Shown here one piece after another: positions 46,963 through 55,363 of a DNA stretch of 64,000 bases. The notes under the pieces were generated by a model. That model did no database searches, was not told the DNA's origin, and was given only the letters and a program-made list of their open reading frames with translations. The stretch's first letter is position 1. Each line of letters begins with the position of its first letter. The stretch spans positions 1 to 64,000 of the forward strand of contig JAULBX010029269.1 in NCBI GenBank assembly GCA_032358255.1, in the 5' to 3' direction. The DNA comes from Heterotrichella gracilis. Its lineage: Eukaryota > Sar > Xanthophyceae > Tribonematales > Xanthonemataceae. A program made the position numbers and the translations under genes.

Positions 46963-47895
46963 CTAAATATTAGCTTTGTATTTATCGAATACGGTGGAAT
47001 AAGTTTGTTGTTTACTCTTTTGATTTTTGAAAGTAAATTTATTTACACCTAGGTCAGCATTATGAATGTCGTTGAGGTACTTTATAAAAATTGGATGTGT
47101 TACTGCTTGATTAATTGCATATAGTTTTTTGTCGTGCATTTTATAATAGATAAAACTATAATCAGCAATCTGATTATTACCAACTGTAAGGTCTTTAAGT
47201 TCCAAAAACATTTGATAAGCGTAACCATTTTTAAAAATGTTTGGATTGGGATTTTTGGGTTCATTACTTTCAATGACGGTTTCTTTTTTGGTAGGAATTT
47301 GTGTTTTCGATAAATAATCTACTATCTGTCGTATAACATTTTTATTCCAATCAGGAGAAACAGAACCCGACATTTGCAAAACAATTTCTTTACCTTCACT
47401 TGGACTAAGACTATATACTTTTAATACCTCTGTGATGTAATGAAAAACGGGCTGAATGGTATTATAAGAGTTATAGTTTCCGGTAAGTCCTATTAACTTT
47501 AAAAAAACTTCATTTTTATAAGTTAAGTCTTTAAGGATGGGCTGTTTAGTTTTATACCATTCGTCAAAGGCATAGAGTAGATATTTATCTGAAATTTTTG
47601 CCCGTATTATTTTATGGGTGTGTTCAAGCCACACCTTCATGTTTTTGTAATTTTTTCTGTCGAAATAAGCGTACTGCACATTTAACTCTTTAACAAACTT
47701 TTCTTCAGATAAACCTTTAATTTCATTAATAAAATCCATGTCATTATATCGGCAACGGCTCTGCATTAACCTTATCCATTCTTCTTTTGTATGATCTGAG
47801 CCGGATATACCAATGCTTCGCTTTGTATCATAATAAAAGCCAAAAGGTAAAACAACATTTAGAGCTTCATCAAATATTTTTATACTGTTTGCCAT
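46963..47895 (-). CDS. Element hypothetical protein, recurrent-looking C-terminal domain
   Basis: 310 residues, no TM helix. The N-terminal half is helical and aromatic. The last 90 residues, from NPNIFKNGYAYQMFLELKDL through ADYSFIYYKMHDKKLY to FDKYKANI, look like a compact domain of a type carried by other Bacteroidota integrative elements; I cannot give a family name. It lies 40 nt downstream of the HEPN-like gene on the same strand and upstream of the HTH/Rep pair. Confidence 0.55.
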   Translation of the reverse strand: MANSIKIFDEALNVVLPFGFYYDTKRSIGISGSDHTKEEWIRLMQSRCRYNDMDFINEIKGLSEEKFVKELNVQYAYFDRKNYKNMKVWLEHTHKIIRAKISDKYLLYAFDEWYKTKQPILKDLTYKNEVFLKLIGLTGNYNSYNTIQPVFHYITEVLKVYSLSPSEGKEIVLQMSGSVSPDWNKNVIRQIVDYLSKTQIPTKKETVIESNEPKNPNPNIFKNGYAYQMFLELKDLTVGNNQIADYSFIYYKMHDKKLYAINQAVTHPIFIKYLNDIHNADLGVNKFTFKNQKSKQQTYSTVFDKYKANI

Positions 47896-47934
47896 AAAAA
47901 TGAAAAGGAAATGAGATTATTTTGAAGCCAATTT

Positions 47935-48495
47935 CTAATTTTTTTTCTTAGCATTATGAAATTGTCCTATTGTTGGATATAACCGATCATATAATCCTTC
48001 AAAAACTTCTTTGCAATGACCTCCAATCTCATGTGAGGTTTGTGGAATTTCTGCGACTGTTGAAACTGGATAGCGTGATTCCACAATCATAGCTCGCTCA
48101 GCTTGCAGGCAAAATATTCTTTCATTATTACTGAGACGAATTTTAGCCAAATGAGCAAGCTCTATTAAATTGTGTTTTCTTAATTTTGACGACAGTATTC
48201 CATTTGAGACAAAGCTTTGATTGTCCCTTATTATACTAGCTTTAAATAAACACTCCGTGCTGAATCCAATCAGTGAAACAAAGATCGAAAAAGTGTCCGG
48301 CTCCATTTTAAGAATGTCGAAAGTTTCATCATTGATAGATTCAATAATTTTATTATTTCTTGTTTCGCAGTGAGGCCATAGGATTTCCGCCGCATATTTT
48401 AATTCCTCAGCTTTCTTTCTCCAAAATAATGGGCTAGCCATAACCTTGAAAATTAGCTCCTTGTTTTTACCAAAAAACTTGTTTTTATCCGTCAT
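47935..48495 (-). CDS. HEPN-like helical protein
   Basis: 186 residues, all-helical. FSIFVSLIGFSTECLFKASIIRDNQ, then KHNLIELAHLAKIRLS, ERIFCLQAERAMIVESRYPVS follow the order seen in HEPN-type proteins: a small-residue helix ending in Lys, a KHNL/HDL motif, and an RYP motif. The canonical Rx4-6H RNase motif is not obvious, so it may be a non-catalytic HEPN. It could work with the following 310-residue gene (40-nt gap). Conflict role is inference from context. Confidence 0.5.
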   Translation of the reverse strand: MTDKNKFFGKNKELIFKVMASPLFWRKKAEELKYAAEILWPHCETRNNKIIESINDETFDILKMEPDTFSIFVSLIGFSTECLFKASIIRDNQSFVSNGILSSKLRKHNLIELAHLAKIRLSNNERIFCLQAERAMIVESRYPVSTVAEIPQTSHEIGGHCKEVFEGLYDRLYPTIGQFHNAKKKN

Positions 48496-48618
48496 ATCTA
48501 AAAGTAGTAAATTATTCTAGCTATTAGAAAAAATGGCTTGGGAATTAAAAACTTTCTGTTAATATTAGTGTTAAACATTTACTTTTTATTCTTTTCTAAC
48601 TAAATTTATTGAAAAAAC

Positions 48619-48954
48619 ATGAGAAATATTAAATTAACCTTTACTAGCCCTGAATATATTGATGGACTTGTGACAGACGAATTGTTTATGAAAGAAGCCG
48701 CCGCATATTTGAATCCACAAAGATTGGACATTACGAACCTGCTATTTTCTGACCCAGTTAAAGAACATAGTCAATTAGATACAGAGGTCGTTATTCTTAC
48801 AATATGCGCAAGTGCAATTAAGAGATTGTTTTATTCTAATATTGCTGAGGAGATTAATTTCATAAGAAATGATGCTACACAATTAAAAGGTGGAATCCAC
48901 CTAAAAGGAAAGCGTATTGTTAACCATATCGAAAGCGATATTATACATCATTAA
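48619..48954 (+). CDS. Element small hypothetical protein
   Basis: 111 residues, no signal or TM helix. It starts MRNIKLTFTSPEYIDGLV and has an aliphatic helix VVILTICASAIKRLFY followed by a basic C-terminus. Family not recognised. It diverges from the HEPN-like gene (123-nt gap) and converges with the PutAbiC gene (43-nt gap). The lone plus orientation among minus genes suggests separate transcription. Confidence 0.5.
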   Translation: MRNIKLTFTSPEYIDGLVTDELFMKEAAAYLNPQRLDITNLLFSDPVKEHSQLDTEVVILTICASAIKRLFYSNIAEEINFIRNDATQLKGGIHLKGKRIVNHIESDIIHH

Positions 48955-48997
48955 AACGAAAAAGCCAAAACCATATTGAGTCTTATTATTATGAAAC

Positions 48998-50296
48998 TCA
49001 AACTAAAAGTGGGTTTTTCTCAATGATCATGAAGGAAGATGAAAAATTACTCAAGTCTTTGGTTACTTGCATAGTATAAAATTTTTCAAATGTCAAATCA
49101 AAGTTTTGATAATTGCAGAGAAAACTTAGAGAAAAATCGTAATTATGACTCATTCTGAGTCTACCTATTTCTTTTTGATTTTTCCTATAATCTAAAAATA
49201 TTGATTTTTCAATTAACGCAGCAATATTTATTGTTTCGGAAAAGAAATTTTCTACTGAACAATCCTCCTTTACTGTCGTTTTATTTTCAGACGTATATGG
49301 TCTAAAAATAAGTTTGACTGCCTTTAAGTTAACGCCAACTTCGTTTTTATCTCTAGCTATACTAATACTTATATCGAATATCCTATTATTGTAATTGCGA
49401 ATTGCCAGCAGCTCGTCAGAAATATTTACAAAATTTGGGTGTTCAAATTTTATAACAACAACTGGAAAATACAAATTTATTTGACTATCAAAAAATCCAC
49501 TACTTTTTTCAAAAAATTCCAAATAGTTATGTGTTCCGGTTTGAAAATCCGCAATAATTTTCTCTTTTGAATTGTAAGCATAGAAACCAATCAGGTACTT
49601 TTCTGCGCTTGTCAAAGAATTATAAATCGTTTGATGATAAAAAGGATCATTGTTAAGATTTTTCTTAACCAAAAGGATCAAATGCTTAATACTATTGCTT
49701 AATAGTGTGAAATTCTCCTCATTATTTTCTATAACATAAGGAGGATATTCGCCAGCGATTTCCAAATTCTTAACTCTTTTCACATCAAGGAAATATTTAT
49801 ACTTACAAGTATTATCTAATATAAATTTATACCAACTTTCAATTCCTTTATGGCCAGCGCCATTCGGGAAAATTAATGAAGCAATCAATTTATTATGAAT
49901 TTCAAGTAGTTTGAAGAAGATATTTTGGTGTTGTTGTTCTAAAAATGATGAATTTTGTTTTTCAAAAAACTCATTAGACTTTTTCATTTCATCATTGTTA
50001 ACACGGAGTTCGTCCTTTTGAAGAGTTATAGATTCGTTTGTTTGATCGATAGCGATTTGCTGCTGCTTTAGTGTTTCTCTCTGCAAAACGAGGTTATCCA
50101 GTACTAAAAAAAGTCCCGCAATTGAGACGAAAACTGCTGCTATTTGGGACGAGCTTGAAGCTGCTATTAAAAACTCTTTAAAATCATATGTCCTAATTTC
50201 AAATGCAATAGAAAAACAAAAAAACAAAATCGCAACGATAATCACAGCCCAACCAATTTTATAAAAAACAGTATGTTCCTTTTTTTGAATCTCCAT
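48998..50296 (-). CDS. Putative phage abortive infection protein (PutAbiC type)
   Basis: 432 residues. Two N-terminal TM helices (about 11-32 and 41-66) are followed by a coiled coil (LQRETLKQQQIAIDQT..., about 70-120). A helical domain follows with QNIFFKLLEIHNKLIASL and, later, LTSAEKYLIGFYAYNS; this matches the putative abortive infection family (two TM plus coiled coil plus FxLLxxH and LxxxExxLxxxYxxN motifs). The family name rests on similarity to Abi proteins, not on a known mechanism. It is near the recombinase end of the element. Confidence 0.75.
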   Translation of the reverse strand: MEIQKKEHTVFYKIGWAVIIVAILFFCFSIAFEIRTYDFKEFLIAASSSSQIAAVFVSIAGLFLVLDNLVLQRETLKQQQIAIDQTNESITLQKDELRVNNDEMKKSNEFFEKQNSSFLEQQHQNIFFKLLEIHNKLIASLIFPNGAGHKGIESWYKFILDNTCKYKYFLDVKRVKNLEIAGEYPPYVIENNEENFTLLSNSIKHLILLVKKNLNNDPFYHQTIYNSLTSAEKYLIGFYAYNSKEKIIADFQTGTHNYLEFFEKSSGFFDSQINLYFPVVVIKFEHPNFVNISDELLAIRNYNNRIFDISISIARDKNEVGVNLKAVKLIFRPYTSENKTTVKEDCSVENFFSETINIAALIEKSIFLDYRKNQKEIGRLRMSHNYDFSLSFLCNYQNFDLTFEKFYTMQVTKDLSNFSSSFMIIEKNPLLV

Positions 50297-50445
50297 TTTA
50301 AGTTTTACTTTAATTTATTCTAAGATATAAAATTACATGATTAAATTACTTTATTAGCACTTATCTCTATTTAAGTTTTTAAAGTGGGTGAGGTGATATC
50401 ACAAAAAGGATTTAAAAGTTTTTGGCTTTTTCATATTTCCAAAGT

Positions 50446-51657
50446 TTAAAAGTACTCAGCTAGTTGCATTGCTTTTTGGGTATCTGTTTTACCAATATAC
50501 TCTAAAAATTGTTTTTCAGTACTATGTCCGGTTGCACCAATTAATAAAGAAGTAGGAATACGGCCGTAATTATTGGTAGCAAATGATCTTCTGCCAATAT
50601 GGGAAGTTACCAATTCCCATTTTTCAAATATCCCCCTTTCCTTTCTTACAATTTTCTCTTTTACGAAAATCTTAGAACCTTTCACTTTTTGCTTTAACCC
50701 AGCATCCTTGCAAACATCCTTAAGGTAATCGTTATATTTTTGGTCGCTTAAAGGTTTTGGGAAATCACCTTTTCTTTTCCTTAAGATCGAAAGCACCTTT
50801 TTACTTAATGGTACTGTCATTATTTTCTTTGTCTTAACCTGAGTAAATTCAATAAGTGGTTTGCCGTTTTCGACTCTTATTTGATCTTTAGAGAATTTCA
50901 TAAAATCGGAAACCCGTTGTCCGGTTTCGCAAGATATAACCAGCCAATCTTTGACAACCTCTAAATTCTCTTCTTCAAACTTTGTATTTTCTATTAAAGT
51001 CAACTCTTCAGGTGTTAGATATATTTTATCTGACTTTTGAAACTTAAGTGCAATTGTGCTAAGTTGAGGGTTAATTTCAATTCCGTTGCCTTGGGCGTGG
51101 TAACAAATAGTTTTTATTGATTTTACTACCTGCATAATTGTGTTATGTGAATACTTTTTCTGCTTGCAATAGTCTTCAAACCTCAGCTTAAAATTTGCGT
51201 CAACATCCTTAATAAGAAATTCAGTCTTGCAATCTTTTTCAAAGCGTTCAATTAAATGCTTTTGAACTGCTAATTTCTGAAAAGTTGTGTATCCTAAAGT
51301 AGACTTTTTATGTAGGGAGTAATAATCGTAATAAGCAACTAACTTATCAGTTATGGCAGTTTGACCCTTTGGAGGGTTAATAAAGTCTTTAAGCCATTGT
51401 GTATTAACCTCAAGCTTATTGGGTGTGTTATTAAAGTGCTTCAACAGATCTGCCCGTAAGTCTATTAGGTTATTGTGAAGCTTTTTAAGCTCGACATCTT
51501 TCAAGTTTTTCGGCTGCCCTTTTGCTTCGCTCCAATCCTTTGAATCAATTATGTAATTGGTTTTTGCTGTGATGTCGATTAAACGCCCTTCTTTGAATCT
51601 TATATATATGCTCGCAGTTTCAGAGGCTGCCTTAACAATGAATTTTATAGTTGCCAT
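50446..51657 (-). CDS. Tyrosine recombinase (integrase)
   Basis: 403 residues in the Bacteroidota integrase layout: an N-terminal arm-binding domain (to about 95), SAM-like core-binding domain (about 100-200), and catalytic domain with Arg248 (ETGQR), a Lys near 275, His353 and Arg356 (SHIGRRSF), His378 (ATGHST) and nucleophile Tyr387 (FLEYIGK). All catalytic residues are present. It should integrate into and excise from tRNA-Phe. The 408 nt to its left (51658-52065) hold only att and structural repeats. Confidence 0.93.
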   Translation of the reverse strand: MATIKFIVKAASETASIYIRFKEGRLIDITAKTNYIIDSKDWSEAKGQPKNLKDVELKKLHNNLIDLRADLLKHFNNTPNKLEVNTQWLKDFINPPKGQTAITDKLVAYYDYYSLHKKSTLGYTTFQKLAVQKHLIERFEKDCKTEFLIKDVDANFKLRFEDYCKQKKYSHNTIMQVVKSIKTICYHAQGNGIEINPQLSTIALKFQKSDKIYLTPEELTLIENTKFEEENLEVVKDWLVISCETGQRVSDFMKFSKDQIRVENGKPLIEFTQVKTKKIMTVPLSKKVLSILRKRKGDFPKPLSDQKYNDYLKDVCKDAGLKQKVKGSKIFVKEKIVRKERGIFEKWELVTSHIGRRSFATNNYGRIPTSLLIGATGHSTEKQFLEYIGKTDTQKAMQLAEYF

Positions 51658-51686
51658 ACATCAAATATAAGCAATATCCCCATATC

Positions 51687-51705
51687 TTCCCCACCATTTC
51701 CCCAC
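51687..51705 (+). repeat. Right subterminal arm-type double site
   Basis: TTCCCCACCATTTCCCCAC, identical over 19 nt to 41545-41563. A partial third unit (ATCCCCATATC) lies just upstream. Confidence 0.7.
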
Positions 51706-51835
51706 CTAATTCAATTTATTTCAATTTACTTAAATAAAACGTATATTTGACAAAATCCTTTTATAGTAGACATTTCAGAGGACACAGCCAAAACAGAGGG
51801 TTATAAGACTAGGGTCAATTTAACGATTTGTAGTA

Positions 51836-51849
51836 CTGGAGGCACCACA
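51836..51849 (+). repeat. Right att copy A
   Basis: CTGGAGGCACCACA, the last 14 nt of the tRNA-Phe att core. It shares 18 nt (through TCAA) with copy B. Nearest copy to the integrase and so the likely current attR. Confidence 0.7.
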
Positions 51850-51857
51850 TCAAATGC

Positions 51858-51890
51858 AAAAACCCCATCATAAGTGTGATGGGGTTTTTA
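51858..51890 (+). terminator. Terminator after att copy A
   Basis: AAAAACCCCATCA (51858-51870) pairs perfectly with TGATGGGGTTTTT (51877-51889), 6-nt loop. It lies 8 nt past copy A. Confidence 0.85.
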
Positions 51891-51945
51891 GTTTATAGGC
51901 TAAACGAAAAAGCTTGCTTTTGAAGTGAAGCGTATAAACTAAAAA
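51885..51945. repeat. 13-bp inverted repeat in the A-B scar
   Basis: TTTTTAGTTTATA (51885-51897) and TATAAACTAAAAA (51933-51945) are perfect inverted arms around a 35-nt spacer that itself contains the small hairpin AAAAGC-TT-GCTTTT. The left arm overlaps the terminator tail. Confidence 0.55.
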
Positions 51946-52012
51946 TTTGCAATGAAAGCAAAAGTTTTTGTATCTGCAGAAGCGGTATGGCAAAGGAACT
52001 GGCGAAGCCGAA

Positions 52013-52028
52013 TCCTGGAGGCACCACA
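52013..52028 (+). repeat. Right att copy B
   Basis: TCCTGGAGGCACCACA, all 16 nt of the tRNA-Phe core. It is preceded by a tRNA-like fragment and followed by what appears to be the original chromosomal terminator. Confidence 0.75.
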
Positions 52029-52040
52029 TCAAGCAGAATA

Positions 52041-52067
52041 AAAGCCCTGATAAATCAGGGCTTTTTT
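52041..52067. terminator. Original tRNA-Phe terminator, displaced
   Basis: GCCCTGA and TCAGGGC form the stem with flanking A and T runs, so it works in both directions. The minus-strand NmrA-like stop lies in its tail. Confidence 0.8.
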
Positions 52068-52977
52068 ATAATTTATCAAAAGATTTATTATGTTTCTTGA
52101 GAAGGTCATTAACGGTTGTCCATTTTACCTCAGGATAACGATCGTTATCAACTGAATTTAATTCTGCACGTTTATCCATCATATTGCGCATGTACTGCAT
52201 TCCCTGCCAGGCAGGATAAAGTTCGTTTTTACCGGGTGAAATAGTGCGGGCAATTTTTATTAATATCCCAAGTAAACCTAAACCACCAGGCCTAAACAAA
52301 CTATACTTCGTTGCCGTGATTTGACTAACCACATCTTTAATTTGTCTTGGTGTAATCAGGTCGCCTGCTATTCTTAAATATCTTGGTGTTGCGTCATCGA
52401 TAGCGACGTTAGCGGTAAATTCAGCAGTATTGTCAATTGTAGTAAAGGCCATGCGATGGTCGGCATTTCCCCAATACAAAATGCGCTTTTGTTTAAAAAG
52501 AATAAGGGGCATCTCTTCTAACAGCAGCTCTGCAAACGCACCATTAAACACCGTTGTTGCAGAAATAGAAGTCTTATCCAGATATTCATGAAATTCTCTC
52601 CGAAGATCGAGATTGCGATTTTCACCATTTAAAAACTTAGTAAAATCTAATGAATAGTCAGAAGGAATAAAACGAGGAACCTTTGCAACTATGGCAGCAT
52701 CTAACAATATCTTTTGAGCATCAATAATTACATTCCTTAATCCGGATAAAGTGGATACAACGCAAGAAACTCCTGCACACGCCTTTGCTATTTCTGTTTC
52801 GCTCCAGCTTTCTAGTTTATATATTTCTATTTCCGGTTTATCAAATTTTTTTAATTTTTCATTATTAGTTTCAGCTCGAACAAGAACGCGTACTTTAACA
52901 TTTTTCCTGAGTAAAGCCTTGACAATTCTCTCCCCTAAATTACCAGTTGCGCCAGCTACCAAAATTATTTTTTCCAT
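52066..52977 (-). CDS. NmrA-like atypical short-chain dehydrogenase
   Basis: 303 residues. The N-terminal GATGNLG (9-15) nucleotide loop is followed by an NmrA/isoflavone-reductase-like body (VPRFIPSDYSLDF, FNGAFAELL, AFTTIDNTAEFTANVAID). Members bind NAD(P)H and reduce or sense redox; no classical YxxxK is visible. It is the last gene of the minus-strand photoprotection run (26-nt gap to the YceI gene) and abuts the element scar. Confidence 0.8.
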   Translation of the reverse strand: MEKIILVAGATGNLGERIVKALLRKNVKVRVLVRAETNNEKLKKFDKPEIEIYKLESWSETEIAKACAGVSCVVSTLSGLRNVIIDAQKILLDAAIVAKVPRFIPSDYSLDFTKFLNGENRNLDLRREFHEYLDKTSISATTVFNGAFAELLLEEMPLILFKQKRILYWGNADHRMAFTTIDNTAEFTANVAIDDATPRYLRIAGDLITPRQIKDVVSQITATKYSLFRPGGLGLLGILIKIARTISPGKNELYPAWQGMQYMRNMMDKRAELNSVDNDRYPEVKWTTVNDLLKKHNKSFDKL

Positions 52978-53003
52978 TTTTAGTTTTTTAGATAACGAAT
53001 AAT

Positions 53004-54053
53004 CTATTTTTCTGTTTCAATTTCAAAGTTCACGTCAATTACATTTTTTATTGCCTGATCACCGAGGTTACTAAAAAAGCTTTTGGAATTATATTTTATA
53101 TTAAATTTTGTCCTGTCAAAAGATAATTTACCCGTAAATACATGTTTATTATTTACTAATTGATACGTTAGCGGAAAAGAAATTTCATTCGAAACATTTT
53201 TTATGGTTAAAATTCCTTTAGCCATCATTTTATCGTTTAAAACCAAATTTCCAATAAGTGTGAAATCTGCAAATGGAAATTTACCCGAATCAAAAAAATC
53301 TTCGTTTTTAAGATGTTTTACAAGATCTTCCTGAGCGCTAGTTATCGATTGCATGTCAAAAATTAACTTTACCGATCTTAATGTATCTTTTGACAAAAGA
53401 TAAACACCATTCTTCAATTTTAAATTTCCTGAAAGCGCATAATTGCCAATATCTCCGTAACCAGTCCATACGATCTTACTTTTAGAAGTAGAAAAAAGAC
53501 TTAATCCTTTTTGATTATTCAGCTTATCTAAAGTTATACCCTCAGTTTCGATGGGACCAATTCCTTTAAATTTGTTTCCATCTTTATCTTTAGCAATATA
53601 ATACCACATGGCATCGCCCGCATATAAACTATCGCCATATCTAAAGCTTAAAGGGTCAGTGTAAACAGAATCTTTTTTTAATTTTCCGCCTTTTGTACCA
53701 TAGCGTTCATCAAAAAATTTGGCATCGTTTGTAACCCTCAAATACCAACCTTTTTTTGTGTAAACAAAACTTCCGTATTCAACAATTTCAAGATCTTTAT
53801 TTGCTCTAATAGTAGTATTGTGTTTCCACACATATTTGCCGTTTTCCAACTCAGGATAGCAAGGATTAGGATCGTGCTGAACGACCATGCCAACCGGAAT
53901 ATATCTTAGTTGCTTAGGTAAAAGCCTGCCACTTTCATTAACTGTTGTATCTAGCACAGTTGATGTATTGGAAGTTTCACTATTAGGTGTACTATTTGAA
54001 CAGGAAAAGAACAATAATGTTCCCGCTAAAAAAACAAGTAATTTAATTTTCAT
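53004..54053 (-). CDS. Lipoprotein with C-terminal YceI-like domain
   Basis: 349 residues. The signal ends in a lipobox (LLFFSCSN, Cys about 18). The N-terminal half (about 60-165) has repeated Gly/Tyr strands and no family I recognise. The C-terminal part (about 195-345, KSKIVWTGYGDIGNYALSG, DFTLIGNLVLNDKMMAKGILTIKNVSNEISFPL, FDRTKFNIKY, in key parts) is a YceI lipocalin-like fold that binds isoprenoids or other lipids. Binding of carotenoid or quinone precursors would fit the neighbours but is inference. Confidence 0.75.
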   Translation of the reverse strand: MKIKLLVFLAGTLLFFSCSNSTPNSETSNTSTVLDTTVNESGRLLPKQLRYIPVGMVVQHDPNPCYPELENGKYVWKHNTTIRANKDLEIVEYGSFVYTKKGWYLRVTNDAKFFDERYGTKGGKLKKDSVYTDPLSFRYGDSLYAGDAMWYYIAKDKDGNKFKGIGPIETEGITLDKLNNQKGLSLFSTSKSKIVWTGYGDIGNYALSGNLKLKNGVYLLSKDTLRSVKLIFDMQSITSAQEDLVKHLKNEDFFDSGKFPFADFTLIGNLVLNDKMMAKGILTIKNVSNEISFPLTYQLVNNKHVFTGKLSFDRTKFNIKYNSKSFFSNLGDQAIKNVIDVNFEIETEK

Positions 54054-54061
54054 AGTTCTAT

Positions 54062-55363
54062 TTATATTTTATATTTATTTAACCAAAGATTTTGATATTG
54101 TTTTTTTGGATCATATTCCTGTGCCTGTTTTTCTGTATTAAAATAACGTTTGCCTCTTGGGTCATTTCCAACCCCCGCAAGGTAAGCCCAGTTACCCCAA
54201 TTACTGCACACATCATAATCGATCAGTTGTTGCTCAAAATAGGCCGCTCCATAACGCCAATCTACTTTCAGATCACTGCACAAATAACTTGCTACATTTT
54301 GTCTACCTCGGTTGCTCATAAAACCTGTTAGTTTTAATTCAAGCATATTCGCATCTATAAAATCGTTACCAGTTTGTCCATTCATCCATTTTTGTAAGAG
54401 TTCTTTATTAAATTCTTTTGGCGCATTTTCACTGTTTTTAATTCCTGTTTGCAAAAAGTATTTGTTCCGGTACTTTTTCATCATAAATCTAAAATAATCC
54501 CGCCATAGTATTTCAAATACCAACCAATAGGTAGAATCATTTGCGCTAAATTGAGCTTCGTATTTTTTTACTTCAAAATAAATTTCTCTTGGCGATAGAC
54601 AGCCCAAGGCGAGCCATGGAGAAAACTTAGTTGAATAATCGCGTCCAATCATTCCGTTTCGTGTAGCCTTATACGTGGAGATATGCTGCGTTTCAAAAAA
54701 ATAATAATTTAACCGTTTGTAACCTTCGCTTTCGCCGCCTTTAAATTGTATAGCCGTGCGTTTATCCTTAATTGGCATTTCTAAACCTAGTTCTTTTAGC
54801 TCAGGTAATTGAATTGGAGCAATGGCAGGTGATTTAATTTTCAGTGGCTTTTGAAATATTGGCCGGATAGATGATTCATGTTCGACTTGCCGTTTAAAAT
54901 TAGTAAATACATCCGGAATGTCTTTTATAGAAAAAGGGAGATCTTGGGCATGGTAAAGTGTACTTGTGCTAAAGCTTTCGAATGAACAATGAAGTTTCCA
55001 TACTTCTTTTTCCACTAATGCTTCGATCTGTTTTTCTTCATAAGCCACTTCCCGCTTGGCAAATACACAGGTTGCACCAAAATGCTTAACTATTTTATGA
55101 AGCTCAATTTCCGGTTTCCCTTTAACAACGATCAACCCAGATCCAAGTTCTCGTAGGTTCGAATCCAGATCTTTTAATGATTCCAGTAAAAATTGTGCTC
55201 TGAAATTTCCTGTTTTTTTAAAGCCAAATTCGGTTACTTTAAAATGATCCTCATCCAAACAATACACTGGTACGATTTCATCGCTCCTTTCTATCGCGCG
55301 AACAAGCGTTTCATTATCATGTAAACGCAGATCTGTTTTAAACCAAACAATAGATCGTTTCAT
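54062..55363 (-). CDS. DASH-family cryptochrome / ssDNA photolyase
   Basis: 433 residues. The N-terminal antenna domain starts IVWFKTDLRLHDNETLVRAIE and contains VPVYCLDEDHF. The FAD domain has SYKATRNGMIGRDYSTKFSPWLALGCLSPR-like motifs and GFMSNRGRQNVASYL. The end NWGNWAYLAGVGNDPRGKRYFN is the CRY-DASH signature. These proteins repair CPDs in single-stranded DNA and usually bind MTHF, which links to the folE gene nearby. Its ATG overlaps the stop of the Fe-S photolyase gene by 1 nt. Confidence 0.9.
   Translation of the reverse strand: MKRSIVWFKTDLRLHDNETLVRAIERSDEIVPVYCLDEDHFKVTEFGFKKTGNFRAQFLLESLKDLDSNLRELGSGLIVVKGKPEIELHKIVKHFGATCVFAKREVAYEEKQIEALVEKEVWKLHCSFESFSTSTLYHAQDLPFSIKDIPDVFTNFKRQVEHESSIRPIFQKPLKIKSPAIAPIQLPELKELGLEMPIKDKRTAIQFKGGESEGYKRLNYYFFETQHISTYKATRNGMIGRDYSTKFSPWLALGCLSPREIYFEVKKYEAQFSANDSTYWLVFEILWRDYFRFMMKKYRNKYFLQTGIKNSENAPKEFNKELLQKWMNGQTGNDFIDANMLELKLTGFMSNRGRQNVASYLCSDLKVDWRYGAAYFEQQLIDYDVCSNWGNWAYLAGVGNDPRGKRYFNTEKQAQEYDPKKQYQNLWLNKYKI

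Larger units (their letters stand above)
41487..51849. mobile_element. Integrative element in tRNA-Phe with HUH Rep and defence-like cargo
   Basis: Bounded on the left by tRNA-Phe and on the right by a copy of its 3' end (51836-51849). Inside are a tyrosine recombinase at the right end, an AlpA/MerR-like helix-turn-helix gene coupled to an HUH Rep gene, and about eight cargo genes. An identical 19-nt double site lies just inside each end. No conjugation or phage structural gene is present, so it is an integrative mobilisable element or satellite of about 10.4 kb. A second att copy at 52013 leaves the exact right end open. Confidence 0.85.
51658..52065. other. Gene-free right junction region of the element
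   Basis: Holds no gene. It contains the right arm-type double site (51687-51705), two copies of the tRNA-Phe 3' end (51836, 52013), a terminator after each copy, and a 13-bp inverted repeat. It is best read as the current right junction plus the scar of an older insertion. Confidence 0.75.

Noticed and set aside
41487-51849. Element as a prophage
   Set aside because: No capsid, tail, terminase or lysis genes; only integrase, HTH, Rep and cargo.
51984-52026. A second tRNA gene before att copy B
   Set aside because: Only the 3' T-arm/acceptor and a D-loop-like patch match tRNA-Phe. There is no anticodon arm and no 5' acceptor strand, so it is at most a fragment.
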